Source: an uncultured Neomegalonema sp.
GTDB lineage: Bacteria > Pseudomonadota > Alphaproteobacteria > Rhodobacterales > Rhodobacteraceae
Assembly (NCBI GenBank): GCA_937927905.1
Contig: CALFWP010000070.1
Location: forward strand, 1 to 13,020
Length of the DNA: 13,020 nt
Reading direction: 5' to 3'
Made by a program: the position numbers and the translations under genes. This document shows positions 6,991-13,020 of the stretch, piece by piece; positions within the stretch are counted from its first letter, which is position 1, and each line of letters begins with the position of its first letter. The notes beneath the pieces were generated by a model that did no database searches, was not told the DNA's origin, and saw only the letters and a program-made list of their open reading frames with translations.

Positions 6991-8576
6991 CAGCTGTCTC
7001 CTGCGGTTGCAAGGGCAAGGGCAGGGGCAACAGGCTTCATACCGGTAAGAAACCTTTCGATTGTGCGCCGTGCGTTGTCTTCACCTTCCGGATCATCATA
7101 TTGTACCGAAAAGGCTATAACCGCAGCACCGGCCTCGCCGCCCGAAAGCCGCGCTTTCAGACCTGCCAGTTTCGCGGTCAGCGGGTCCGAGGTGAGAACG
7201 CCGCCGACCCAGACCCAGGATGTGACAAGACGCGATGAGAACACGGTGCCCTGTGCTTCGCCTGTCTGCCTGAAATTGGTCAGGCCGTCGCGCCGGGCAA
7301 CGCCGGGCAATCCGGTCTCTCCTGTTTCAAGAATGGTATTTCCGAGCGCGGCGCGAACCCAGATTTCGTCATCGTCAAAGCGGTTGGCCCAGTGCAGAGC
7401 CTCGGCACCTTCACGCTGATGCGTGTAGTATGTGATGACCATGTCAAGTGTATCCGTTCCGTTGGACAGGCGCTCAATCTCCGCACGGTCGGCACTTTCA
7501 AAGCGTGGGAGCCATCTGTCCGGAGCATCACCATCCCAGGATACGATATGCCAGCCCTCGGGGATCATCGGCTGTATCAGGGCGGCGGGCATGGCTGTCG
7601 GCACCGGTTTGCTGATGGCGGCAAAGGCCGGTCCTCCGGAAATCATAAGCGCACCGGCTGTTGCCAGCCCGAGGCCTCCGCGTTTTTGTACGCCTGTGTC
7701 ACCCTCACCCTTATATACAGGGTCCTCGATGGCACGGTCGGCAAATTTTGAACCGATCCAGAGCATTAAAAGCATGACGAAGGAGAAAAAGACCCAGCCG
7801 TAAACAAGGTGATCGACGCCAACGGCCAAGGCGTTATCGGTGACATGCGCAAGCATCATAATTCCGTAGGCACGGATGCAGTTTGCACCGATCGGGATGA
7901 CAACGGCCAGTATCCCGAACACGGCCCATTTCCATGCTTTGTCATAGCTCATATAGGCAAATACAGTGGCCACGAAGATATTCGCGATCAGAAATCTGAC
8001 ACCGGCACAGGCTTCTGCAACCTCCCAAAGACCGGAGGAAAGCTCGATCATCAGGCCCTCACGGTACACCGGCACACCGGTCATCTGTATCATCCATACA
8101 GAGACATCCGCCGTCAGGATCTGAAGCGGTGCGATCATGAAATCACCGACCGGCACCATAAATCCGAGAAAGAGAACAGGAAAAATAAACCGCCGTGTCA
8201 AAGCCCAGCCGAAGCATAACGGAACCAGGCACATAATGGCACCGACAAACCCGATATGACGGGCCAGGTTCACGCCGCTTAAGTCACCGATCAAGGCAAA
8301 GATGCTGAAAAACAACAGCAGAAGAAGGGCGGAAAACGCATTCGACGGAACCGTCTCTGCCAGTTCTGCCCTTCGTCTCCAGACAAGGTAGAGGCTGACC
8401 GGTACGACTATAAATCCATGGTTATAGGTCGTTGTCAGATACCAGATTTCGATCAGATTGATCAATGTGGCCCATTGGGTCGCACACAGAACCGCCAGCA
8501 GGACGACAAACTGTATGACGTGAACAGACCATCCCGATTCAATGTCGATTGGTTGTGTTTCTGCCGTAGATGTCAT
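6990..8576 (-). CDS. xrtA: Exosortase A (XrtA) fused to a C-terminal EpsI domain
   Basis: This 528-aa inner-membrane cysteine protease-transpeptidase would cut PEP-CTERM sorting signals and release or attach the proteins at the cell surface. The first 275 residues are a multi-pass membrane domain. The catalytic triad of exosortases is visible: Cys190 in WEVAEACAGVRF, Arg235 in GANCIRAYG, and His256 in VDHLVYGWVFF. From about 320 to 515 there is a soluble EpsI-like (DUF3485) domain: GWHIVSWDGD (341-350), MVITYYTHQREGAE (379-392), and SRLVTSWVWVGG (448-459). This fusion is the usual architecture of XrtA in proteobacteria. The ATG shares one base with the stop of the glycosyltransferase gene (TAATG), and no clear Shine-Dalgarno precedes it, so translation probably depends on the upstream gene. 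Its sorting substrates are not in this window. Confidence 0.95.
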   Translation of the reverse strand: MTSTAETQPIDIESGWSVHVIQFVVLLAVLCATQWATLINLIEIWYLTTTYNHGFIVVPVSLYLVWRRRAELAETVPSNAFSALLLLLFFSIFALIGDLSGVNLARHIGFVGAIMCLVPLCFGWALTRRFIFPVLFLGFMVPVGDFMIAPLQILTADVSVWMIQMTGVPVYREGLMIELSSGLWEVAEACAGVRFLIANIFVATVFAYMSYDKAWKWAVFGILAVVIPIGANCIRAYGIMMLAHVTDNALAVGVDHLVYGWVFFSFVMLLMLWIGSKFADRAIEDPVYKGEGDTGVQKRGGLGLATAGALMISGGPAFAAISKPVPTAMPAALIQPMIPEGWHIVSWDGDAPDRWLPRFESADRAEIERLSNGTDTLDMVITYYTHQREGAEALHWANRFDDDEIWVRAALGNTILETGETGLPGVARRDGLTNFRQTGEAQGTVFSSRLVTSWVWVGGVLTSDPLTAKLAGLKARLSGGEAGAAVIAFSVQYDDPEGEDNARRTIERFLTGMKPVAPALALATAGDS

Positions 8577-9811
8577 TATGCAACCCGTGCTGGCGCAGTG
8601 TGTCGCGCGTTTTCTATGATGGTGATAAGGTCTGATACCTTCGCGCCCCAGCCGTAGCCGGATTGCACGAAATTCATTGCGGAATCCGCCATTGCCCGGC
8701 GTTTTTCCGTATCATCAAGCATTTCAAGAATTGAGGCGGCCAGGCACTCGCCGGATTCGCAAACCAGCGTATCGCGCCCCGGCACCGCATCAATTCCTGT
8801 CAGCGCAGGCGGCGTGGTCAGTACGGGTGTGCCCGCCGCCATAGCTTCGAGAACTTTGTTTTGAACCCCGCGTGCCAGCAGCAGCGGAGCAACAGCAAGA
8901 TCGGCATGCCCGAGCCAGCCGCGCATATCTTCGACACGCCCCGTAACAGTGATGTCCGGAGCTTCCGCCAAAGACAGGACCGTCCTGGTCGGGCGGCCGC
9001 CGGCGATGACGAATTCGATATTGCGTTCTGTTCTGCGCAGACGCGGCATGACGTCATCCGCGAACCAGAGGACAGCCTCGACATTGGGTTCGTAATCCAT
9101 GACACCGGTAAAGATAATCCGCTGACGGGTGCCGGAATAGGGTGACGGGATTGATTTGGCCGCACCCCAATAGTTCGTATCAACACCATTCCCGACTGTG
9201 GATGCGGGCAGTCCGGTCAATTCCGTAAACAACGCCCCTTCCGCATCGGTGACGAGCAGGTTGACATCCGACGTCGATCCGAGGCGGTGTTCTTCGTTGC
9301 GCAGCAGTTTTGCTTCACGGGTATAGATGTGCTTCATCGGCCCTTTGGCACTTTCACCCAAGGCTCGCCATTTTTCCGAGTCAACATCCACAAAGTCGAT
9401 AATGGTTGCAGCAGGCGTATTCCGGATGGCTTTCAGATACGGCGCGGCCCCCGAAGAGTAGATGAAAACGGCATCAAATGTCCGTTCTGCTGTGCGCGCG
9501 GCAACCCAGTCCATCAATCCGCGATGGCGGAAATAAGAATAAGAGACCGGCTCGCCTTTGGCGATGGCTTCGACGGCGGCGCGGTGCCGTGTCCGTCCAC
9601 GGATATCGGCGATACAGGTTTCCACGCAATACGGATCTAAAGCGTCGCGGTATTGCCAGTCATCAGGGTCATCAAGCGGCGCGCCGAGCCATATATCGTA
9701 TGTCTCAGCCAAACCTTTCAGCAGGTTATAGGCGCGCAGTTTTTCGCCCTTCGTCGGTGGGTAGGGAATACGGTGTGCGAGAAACAGCAAGGACGGTTTT
9801 GTTGCACTCAT
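8576..9811 (-). CDS. PEP-CTERM/XrtA-associated glycosyltransferase (GT-B fold)
   Basis: This 411-aa cytoplasmic sugar transferase belongs to the exosortase-associated group (TIGR03087-type) with a GT4-like C-terminal half. The N-terminus LLFLAHRIPYPPTKGEKLRA (9-28) is the hallmark of the group. Further on are TVGNGVD (205-211), FTGVMDYEPNVEAV (234-247), IAGG (269-272), and the nucleotide-sugar motif GVQNKVLEAMAAGTPVL (315-331) with Glu322. It probably adds a sugar to the lipid-linked repeat unit of the exopolysaccharide, but donor and acceptor are not known. The start at 9811 is chosen because ATGA overlaps the FemAB stop by 4 bases, GAGG lies 8 bases upstream, and the family N-terminus begins here. 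A longer in-frame start at 9874 would run deep into the FemAB gene. Confidence 0.92.
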   Translation of the reverse strand: MSATKPSLLFLAHRIPYPPTKGEKLRAYNLLKGLAETYDIWLGAPLDDPDDWQYRDALDPYCVETCIADIRGRTRHRAAVEAIAKGEPVSYSYFRHRGLMDWVAARTAERTFDAVFIYSSGAAPYLKAIRNTPAATIIDFVDVDSEKWRALGESAKGPMKHIYTREAKLLRNEEHRLGSTSDVNLLVTDAEGALFTELTGLPASTVGNGVDTNYWGAAKSIPSPYSGTRQRIIFTGVMDYEPNVEAVLWFADDVMPRLRRTERNIEFVIAGGRPTRTVLSLAEAPDITVTGRVEDMRGWLGHADLAVAPLLLARGVQNKVLEAMAAGTPVLTTPPALTGIDAVPGRDTLVCESGECLAASILEMLDDTEKRRAMADSAMNFVQSGYGWGAKVSDLITIIENARHTAPARVA

Positions 9812-10845
9812 GCCAATTGCCTCGCAAGTTGCGGGCCGATTATCTTTGTCGCGGCAAAGGGCAGTTTTTGCCACATCCGCACAAATCGTGCGTATTTCGG
9901 ATTATTCGGGTTTATGTCCGGCATTTCATTGCCGCCGAAAAGATGGAACTGGTATTCGAGCGGCACGCCCTCAAAGCCCCAGTGCTTTTTGTAATCCGCG
10001 GCGCCGGTTCCGGTTTTGGAACGCCCGAAATCAAAGGTTGTGCAGCCCTTTGCGGCGGCACGCTCCATCAGTGTCCAATACACATGATCAAATGCATGCA
10101 GTTTGCGCGCATCCGCCGTGGCACCGACGTAATACGGATAGACCGTGTCCTTATAATAAAAGCTCATCAGACCTACAACGGGTCCGTCCGGCCCGTTTAC
10201 AGTTGCGATTTCACATGCATCGCCGAAGGTTGTTTTAAGCGCGGCATACCATTTTTTCGGCATAACCGGTGTGCCGAGCGCATGGAGGTTTTTTGCGTAA
10301 AGTTCGAAAAACAGATCAACAGGCGCATCGGTATCGACCGGAAAAGCGGCTTTGATACCCTTTCGCACATCCGCACGCTTTTTACGCGGTATGGCCTTCA
10401 AGCGTTCATCCGCATCCTGAAGCAAAGGCCCGGTGTAGCTTGCGTATGTTTCCGATTTTGTTGGCCAGGCCCCGAAGGTTTTTTCCGCACTGCGTAATTC
10501 GATATTTTCAACTTTCAGCTCATGACCGAGATCAATTGCGACCTGTGCAAGCTGGTTCTCAGTTTCGGTATCATCGGCGAGAATCCCGCCGCCGACTGAA
10601 AAGGCTGTAGAAATCAACGCATTTCCGAACAGGTGCGTTTTGACATGGACAAGAGGCAGGACGCCTGTAACCCTCTCTCCGCGCCGCGCGATCAGATAGG
10701 GGGTTTTGTATTTCAGGGCACTGTTTATGGCATTGCGCCAAGCCGTCAGATGGAAGGGTGACCCATGCGGGTGCTGTCCGACATAATCATCCCACGCAGC
10801 GTAATCCTCTGTCCCGACCCGTGAGATCGTCACTGTCCCGTTCAT
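9808..10845 (-). CDS. FemAB-like protein of the XrtA/PEP-CTERM locus
   Basis: This 345-aa protein belongs to the FemAB-related, exosortase-associated group (TIGR03019-type), a double GNAT-fold family. Visible markers are AAWDDYVGQHPHGSPFHLTAW (16-36; stated by ends AAWDDYV and FHLTAW), TGVLPLVHVKTHLFGNALIS (60-79), GGGILADD, the basic PRKKRADVRKGIK (153-165) and FDFGRSKTGTGAADYKKHWG (271-290). FemAB proteins transfer aminoacyl groups, and here the acceptor may be the polysaccharide or its precursor, which is unproven. The start is uncertain. ATG 10845 gives the N-terminus length usual for the group and a 59-base overlap with the deacetylase gene. ATG 10875 has a better ribosome site (GAGG 6 bases upstream) but an 89-base overlap, and 10887 is also possible. 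Confidence 0.88.
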   Translation of the reverse strand: MNGTVTISRVGTEDYAAWDDYVGQHPHGSPFHLTAWRNAINSALKYKTPYLIARRGERVTGVLPLVHVKTHLFGNALISTAFSVGGGILADDTETENQLAQVAIDLGHELKVENIELRSAEKTFGAWPTKSETYASYTGPLLQDADERLKAIPRKKRADVRKGIKAAFPVDTDAPVDLFFELYAKNLHALGTPVMPKKWYAALKTTFGDACEIATVNGPDGPVVGLMSFYYKDTVYPYYVGATADARKLHAFDHVYWTLMERAAAKGCTTFDFGRSKTGTGAADYKKHWGFEGVPLEYQFHLFGGNEMPDINPNNPKYARFVRMWQKLPFAATKIIGPQLARQLA

Positions 10846-11689
10846 CAGACCGTTCAGTCCCGCCGAGCCATCCATAATACGCCTCATCCATTCGGGTCCA
10901 TGTGGCGCTTTTTAAAAGACGCGTCAGTTTGGACTCGCATTTCGACAATCCGACATAATGCCTGAACTTCGATTTTAGCGGTGCGTCTTTAATGCGAGGT
11001 TGCTTCGGGTCGATTTCCCAGGGGTGAAGATAAAAATTCGGTGTTAACCCTTCTGCCAATGCCTTGCGGTGAGCTTGCGTGAACCAGCGCAAAGGGAAGA
11101 GGCGGAAAAAGCCGCCGCCGCCGACGGGAAACCGGCGCTTGCCAATTATAGCGGTTGTAACAGGAATTTCGATCACCCCCGATGCGGTCTGTCCGGGAGA
11201 GCGGTCCGCATCCGGATTGCCATAGGCGTCATGGGCAATCGGGTGCGATGACGAAGAATACATGTATCCTGCCTCGGCAAGCATGTCATAGGCCCAGGGA
11301 CTGCGGTCATCTATCGAGAAACTGGCGGCGCGGTATCCTTTGACGGCGGTACCGCCGATATCCTCAAGTGTCTGTTTTGCCTTTGAGATATCGGAAAGAA
11401 AGGTTTCACGGTCCTGATCAAATACAGCCCAATGGTCCCAACCGTGGCTGGCCAGTTCGTGACCGTCATTGACGATGCGCTGTACGATTCCGGGATGATC
11501 CTTTGCAACACATCCGAGTGTAAAAAATGTCGCTTTCGTTCCGGTCTTTTCGAATAAATCCAGCAGGCGGTTCGTATTCGCCTCAACTCGCGATTTCATA
11601 TCCGGCCAATCCGCGCGCCGGATCACGTTTTTGAATGCATGGACGTGATAATAATCTTCGACATCAATCGTCATTGCGGCGGTTGTCAT
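10787..11689 (-). CDS. XrtA-locus polysaccharide deacetylase
   Basis: This 300-aa NodB-type deacetylase of the PEP-CTERM-locus group (TIGR03006-type, with the DUF3473 C-terminal part) probably removes N-acetyl groups from the exopolysaccharide. Catalytic motif 1 is TIDVEDYYHVHAF (7-19; Asp9, Asp12), the metal-binding motif 2 is HELASHGWDH (77-86; His82, His86), motif 3 is GYRAASFSID (118-127), and a late NFYLHPWEID (218-227) carries His222. The group normally ends near TWTRMDE (263-269). About 30 further residues (YYGWLGGTERSDERD and onward) are read inside the 5' part of the FemAB gene. No signal peptide is visible. The start is ATG 11689 with GGAG 6 bases upstream. An upstream TTG (11716) lies in the U-tract of the preceding terminator and is unlikely. 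It is the first gene of the overlapping five-gene cluster. Confidence 0.92.
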   Translation of the reverse strand: MTTAAMTIDVEDYYHVHAFKNVIRRADWPDMKSRVEANTNRLLDLFEKTGTKATFFTLGCVAKDHPGIVQRIVNDGHELASHGWDHWAVFDQDRETFLSDISKAKQTLEDIGGTAVKGYRAASFSIDDRSPWAYDMLAEAGYMYSSSSHPIAHDAYGNPDADRSPGQTASGVIEIPVTTAIIGKRRFPVGGGGFFRLFPLRWFTQAHRKALAEGLTPNFYLHPWEIDPKQPRIKDAPLKSKFRHYVGLSKCESKLTRLLKSATWTRMDEAYYGWLGGTERSDERDSDDLTGRDRGLRCVG

Positions 11690-11716
11690 GACATCTCCGG
11701 ACCTGATTTTCGGCAA

Positions 11717-11750
11717 ATAAAAAGGCCCCGGTCAAATCCGGAGCCTTTGA
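11717..11750 (-). terminator. Terminator between the ATPase gene and the deacetylase operon
   Basis: On the minus strand AAAGGCTCCGG pairs with CCGGGGCCTTT (one U-G wobble) around loop ATTTGA, followed by a UUUUUAUUU tract. It begins 24 bases after the ATPase stop and its U-tract ends only about 20 bases before the deacetylase Shine-Dalgarno. The arms are identical to those of the prsT terminator. A promoter for the deacetylase must therefore lie inside or before the hairpin, or transcripts must read through. Confidence 0.85.
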
Positions 11751-11773
11751 AAAACACTGACACAGTCATTTCA

Positions 11774-12841
11774 TCAGGAGGCATGCAACTGCACGACATC
11801 CTCTGACCCTTCACCCGCAAATGTTGTCATAGCAAGGTCAATCATTTCGTGAATGGCCTCGTCATGCTCGCCGAGTTTCTGTTCTGTGTTTTGAATACGT
11901 TTCACAAGCGCTGCGACTGCGCGTTCAAGGCGCTGAATACGCTCGGCACCATCACCTTTTAATACTGTCGCGCTGACTGCAGCCGCGGTCTCGGCGGAGT
12001 GGGAGGCTGCAACCGGTGACACTGTTGCCGTGTTCTCTTTTTTGAGGTCTGCAATAACCGTAGCGACCATATCGGCTGTAACAACCGAAGCCTCTTCAAG
12101 CGATGCAAACAGCATGACGCGGTTTGCGAGGGTGTTGATCAGACGCGGCACGCCTCTTGTTTCTTCAAAAAGAGCATCAAACGTGCCCGCATCGAATGCC
12201 GGTGTCCCTGTCCATCCGACCGCTGCAAGGCGGTGCTCAATGTATTCTTCGGTTTCCTTGCGGTCCATGGATTCAAGTTTGTAACTTGCAATAATCCTTT
12301 GTTGCAGCTGTGTCAGGTCACGGTGTGCAAGCGTCTGCAGGAATTGCGGCTGGCCGACCAGAAAACTCTGGAAAAGCGGTTGGCCGCCGATGTTGAAATT
12401 CGAGAGCATACGCAACTCTTCCAATGTCCGGATCGGAAGGTTTTGTGCCTCGTCAATGACGAGAAGAACGCGTTTGCCCATCTGATTCTGATCAATCAGA
12501 AATTCTTCAAAGGCTGAAATCAGGTCGGCCTTGTCACGGGTTTCGATATCCAGCTCGAAGGCGTTACAGATCAGGCGGATGGCATCATCCGCATCGATTT
12601 GAGTGGTCCCGATCTGGGCGGCGACAATGTCGTTGCCGTCCAGTTCGGAAAAGAGTTGCGAGACAAGTGTTGATTTACCGGTACCGACATCGCCGGTGAC
12701 AACAATAAAACCTTCACCCTGATAGAGGCCGTATTTGAGGTACGACATCGCTTTGCGGTGGCCTTCGGATCCGAACCAGAATTTCCGGTCCGGCGTCAGA
12801 CGGAATGGATTGGCGCTCAGTCCGTAGAATTCTTCATACAT
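11774..12841 (-). CDS. XrtA-associated AAA ATPase (ExeA-like)
   Basis: This 355-aa ATPase belongs to the exosortase-locus group (TIGR03015-type) related to ExeA/GspA. It starts MYEEFYGLSANPFRLTPDR, typical of the family, followed by Walker A GDVGTGKST (50-58) and Walker B VLLVIDEAQNL (125-135). Further conserved blocks are LRMLSNF, LVGQPQF, RIIASYKL and RGVPRLINTLANR, ending near residue 270. The tail holds a low-complexity Ala/Val/Thr linker (about 272-295) and a probable coiled coil (RIQRLERAVAALVKRIQNTE, about 301-320, and beyond). No membrane segment is seen. It probably powers a step in polysaccharide or protein export, though its exact role in this system is not known. AGGTGA lies just upstream of the ATG. 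The gene follows the outer membrane protein gene by 42 bases and is probably co-transcribed with it, ending at the terminator at 11717-11750. Confidence 0.93.
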   Translation of the reverse strand: MYEEFYGLSANPFRLTPDRKFWFGSEGHRKAMSYLKYGLYQGEGFIVVTGDVGTGKSTLVSQLFSELDGNDIVAAQIGTTQIDADDAIRLICNAFELDIETRDKADLISAFEEFLIDQNQMGKRVLLVIDEAQNLPIRTLEELRMLSNFNIGGQPLFQSFLVGQPQFLQTLAHRDLTQLQQRIIASYKLESMDRKETEEYIEHRLAAVGWTGTPAFDAGTFDALFEETRGVPRLINTLANRVMLFASLEEASVVTADMVATVIADLKKENTATVSPVAASHSAETAAAVSATVLKGDGAERIQRLERAVAALVKRIQNTEQKLGEHDEAIHEMIDLAMTTFAGEGSEDVVQLHAS

Positions 12842-12883
12842 CGGTCACCTGTCGTGCTTTGCCCCGCTGTGAGGAAGGGCGTA

Positions 12884-13020
12884 TTAGAAACTCGCCGTTA
12901 CGCCGACCACTCCGGAGTTCTCCGTGAACTCGTCTTCAGGCAGGTCTGCGAATCGTTCTGTATATGTGTATCGCCCAAAAACATTTATAATTTCCGTAAG
13001 CTGATAATCTAATCCCACAC
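12884..13020 (-). CDS. Outer membrane beta-barrel protein of the XrtA locus, C-terminus (partial)
   Basis: The last 44 codons of a minus-strand gene end in TAA at 12884-12886. The peptide (VGLDYQLTEIINVFGRYTYT, then ERFADLPEDEF, then TENSGVVGVTASF) alternates polar and hydrophobic/aromatic residues in three strands. It ends in Phe, as outer membrane beta-barrels recognised by BamA do. In known XrtA loci, a TIGR03016-type PEP-CTERM-associated outer membrane protein commonly lies directly before the ATPase gene, and this peptide fits that position. The rest is outside the window, so the family call depends mainly on context. Confidence 0.65.
   Translation of the reverse strand, partial: VGLDYQLTEIINVFGRYTYTERFADLPEDEFTENSGVVGVTASF

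Noticed and set aside
6289..7419. Long plus-strand open frame (376 codons) opposite the amidotransferase and xrtA genes
   Set aside because: It is antisense to two clearly recognised genes with intact motifs and has no family resemblance. It is a shadow of their codon usage.
9478..10497. Plus-strand open frame (339 codons) opposite the glycosyltransferase and FemAB genes
   Set aside because: It is a shadow frame spanning the junction of two recognised minus-strand genes, with Cys/Arg-rich sequence without domain features.
2155..13020. CRISPR array, integrase or phage features in the polysaccharide locus
   Set aside because: No regularly spaced direct repeats and no integrase-like protein are visible. 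The region is almost fully covered by recognised genes.

Overview
The window reads as chromosome of a Gram-negative bacterium, most likely an alphaproteobacterium (inferred from the gene families and their order, not from a marker gene). Its main content, about 2155-13020 on the minus strand, is an exosortase A (XrtA)/PEP-CTERM exopolysaccharide locus.

Plus-strand left part: 1-119 is the last 38 codons of an IS5-family transposase, followed by what looks like the right end of that insertion sequence (about 118-139). After a 200-bp spacer comes sodC (343-855), a periplasmic Cu/Zn superoxide dismutase with a perfect 9-bp inverted repeat just upstream and an unusual Glu at one Zn-ligand position. 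Convergent to it on the minus strand is a secreted protein (918-1535) that joins a heavily shortened YceI-like domain to a class I cytochrome c. Bases 1536-2154 hold no gene I can support, only hairpins and the terminator of the next gene.

The XrtA locus, in transcription order on the minus strand (right to left): the C-terminus of a beta-barrel outer membrane protein (12884-13020, cut by the window), the ExeA-like XrtA-associated ATPase (11774-12841), a strong terminator (11717-11750), polysaccharide deacetylase (10787-11689), FemAB-like protein (9808-10845), glycosyltransferase (8576-9811), exosortase A fused to an EpsI domain (6990-8576), asparagine-synthase-type amidotransferase (5089-6990), an AT-rich 168-bp gap, the large TPR protein PrsT (2155-4920), and a second terminator whose stem matches the first exactly. 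The deacetylase-to-amidotransferase genes overlap one another (59, 4, 1 and 1 nt), so they almost certainly form one translationally coupled operon.

Together these genes would assemble, modify and export an extracellular polysaccharide (glycosyltransferase, deacetylase, amidotransferase, FemAB, ATPase, outer-membrane protein) and sort PEP-CTERM proteins at the inner membrane (XrtA). No PEP-CTERM substrate is encoded here, so the sorted proteins lie elsewhere. The system itself is a known type. The less usual points are the internally deleted YceI-cytochrome c protein, the twin terminators with one placed directly in front of the deacetylase ribosome binding site, the SodC ligand change, the PrsT without a lipobox, and the long deacetylase/FemAB overlap.
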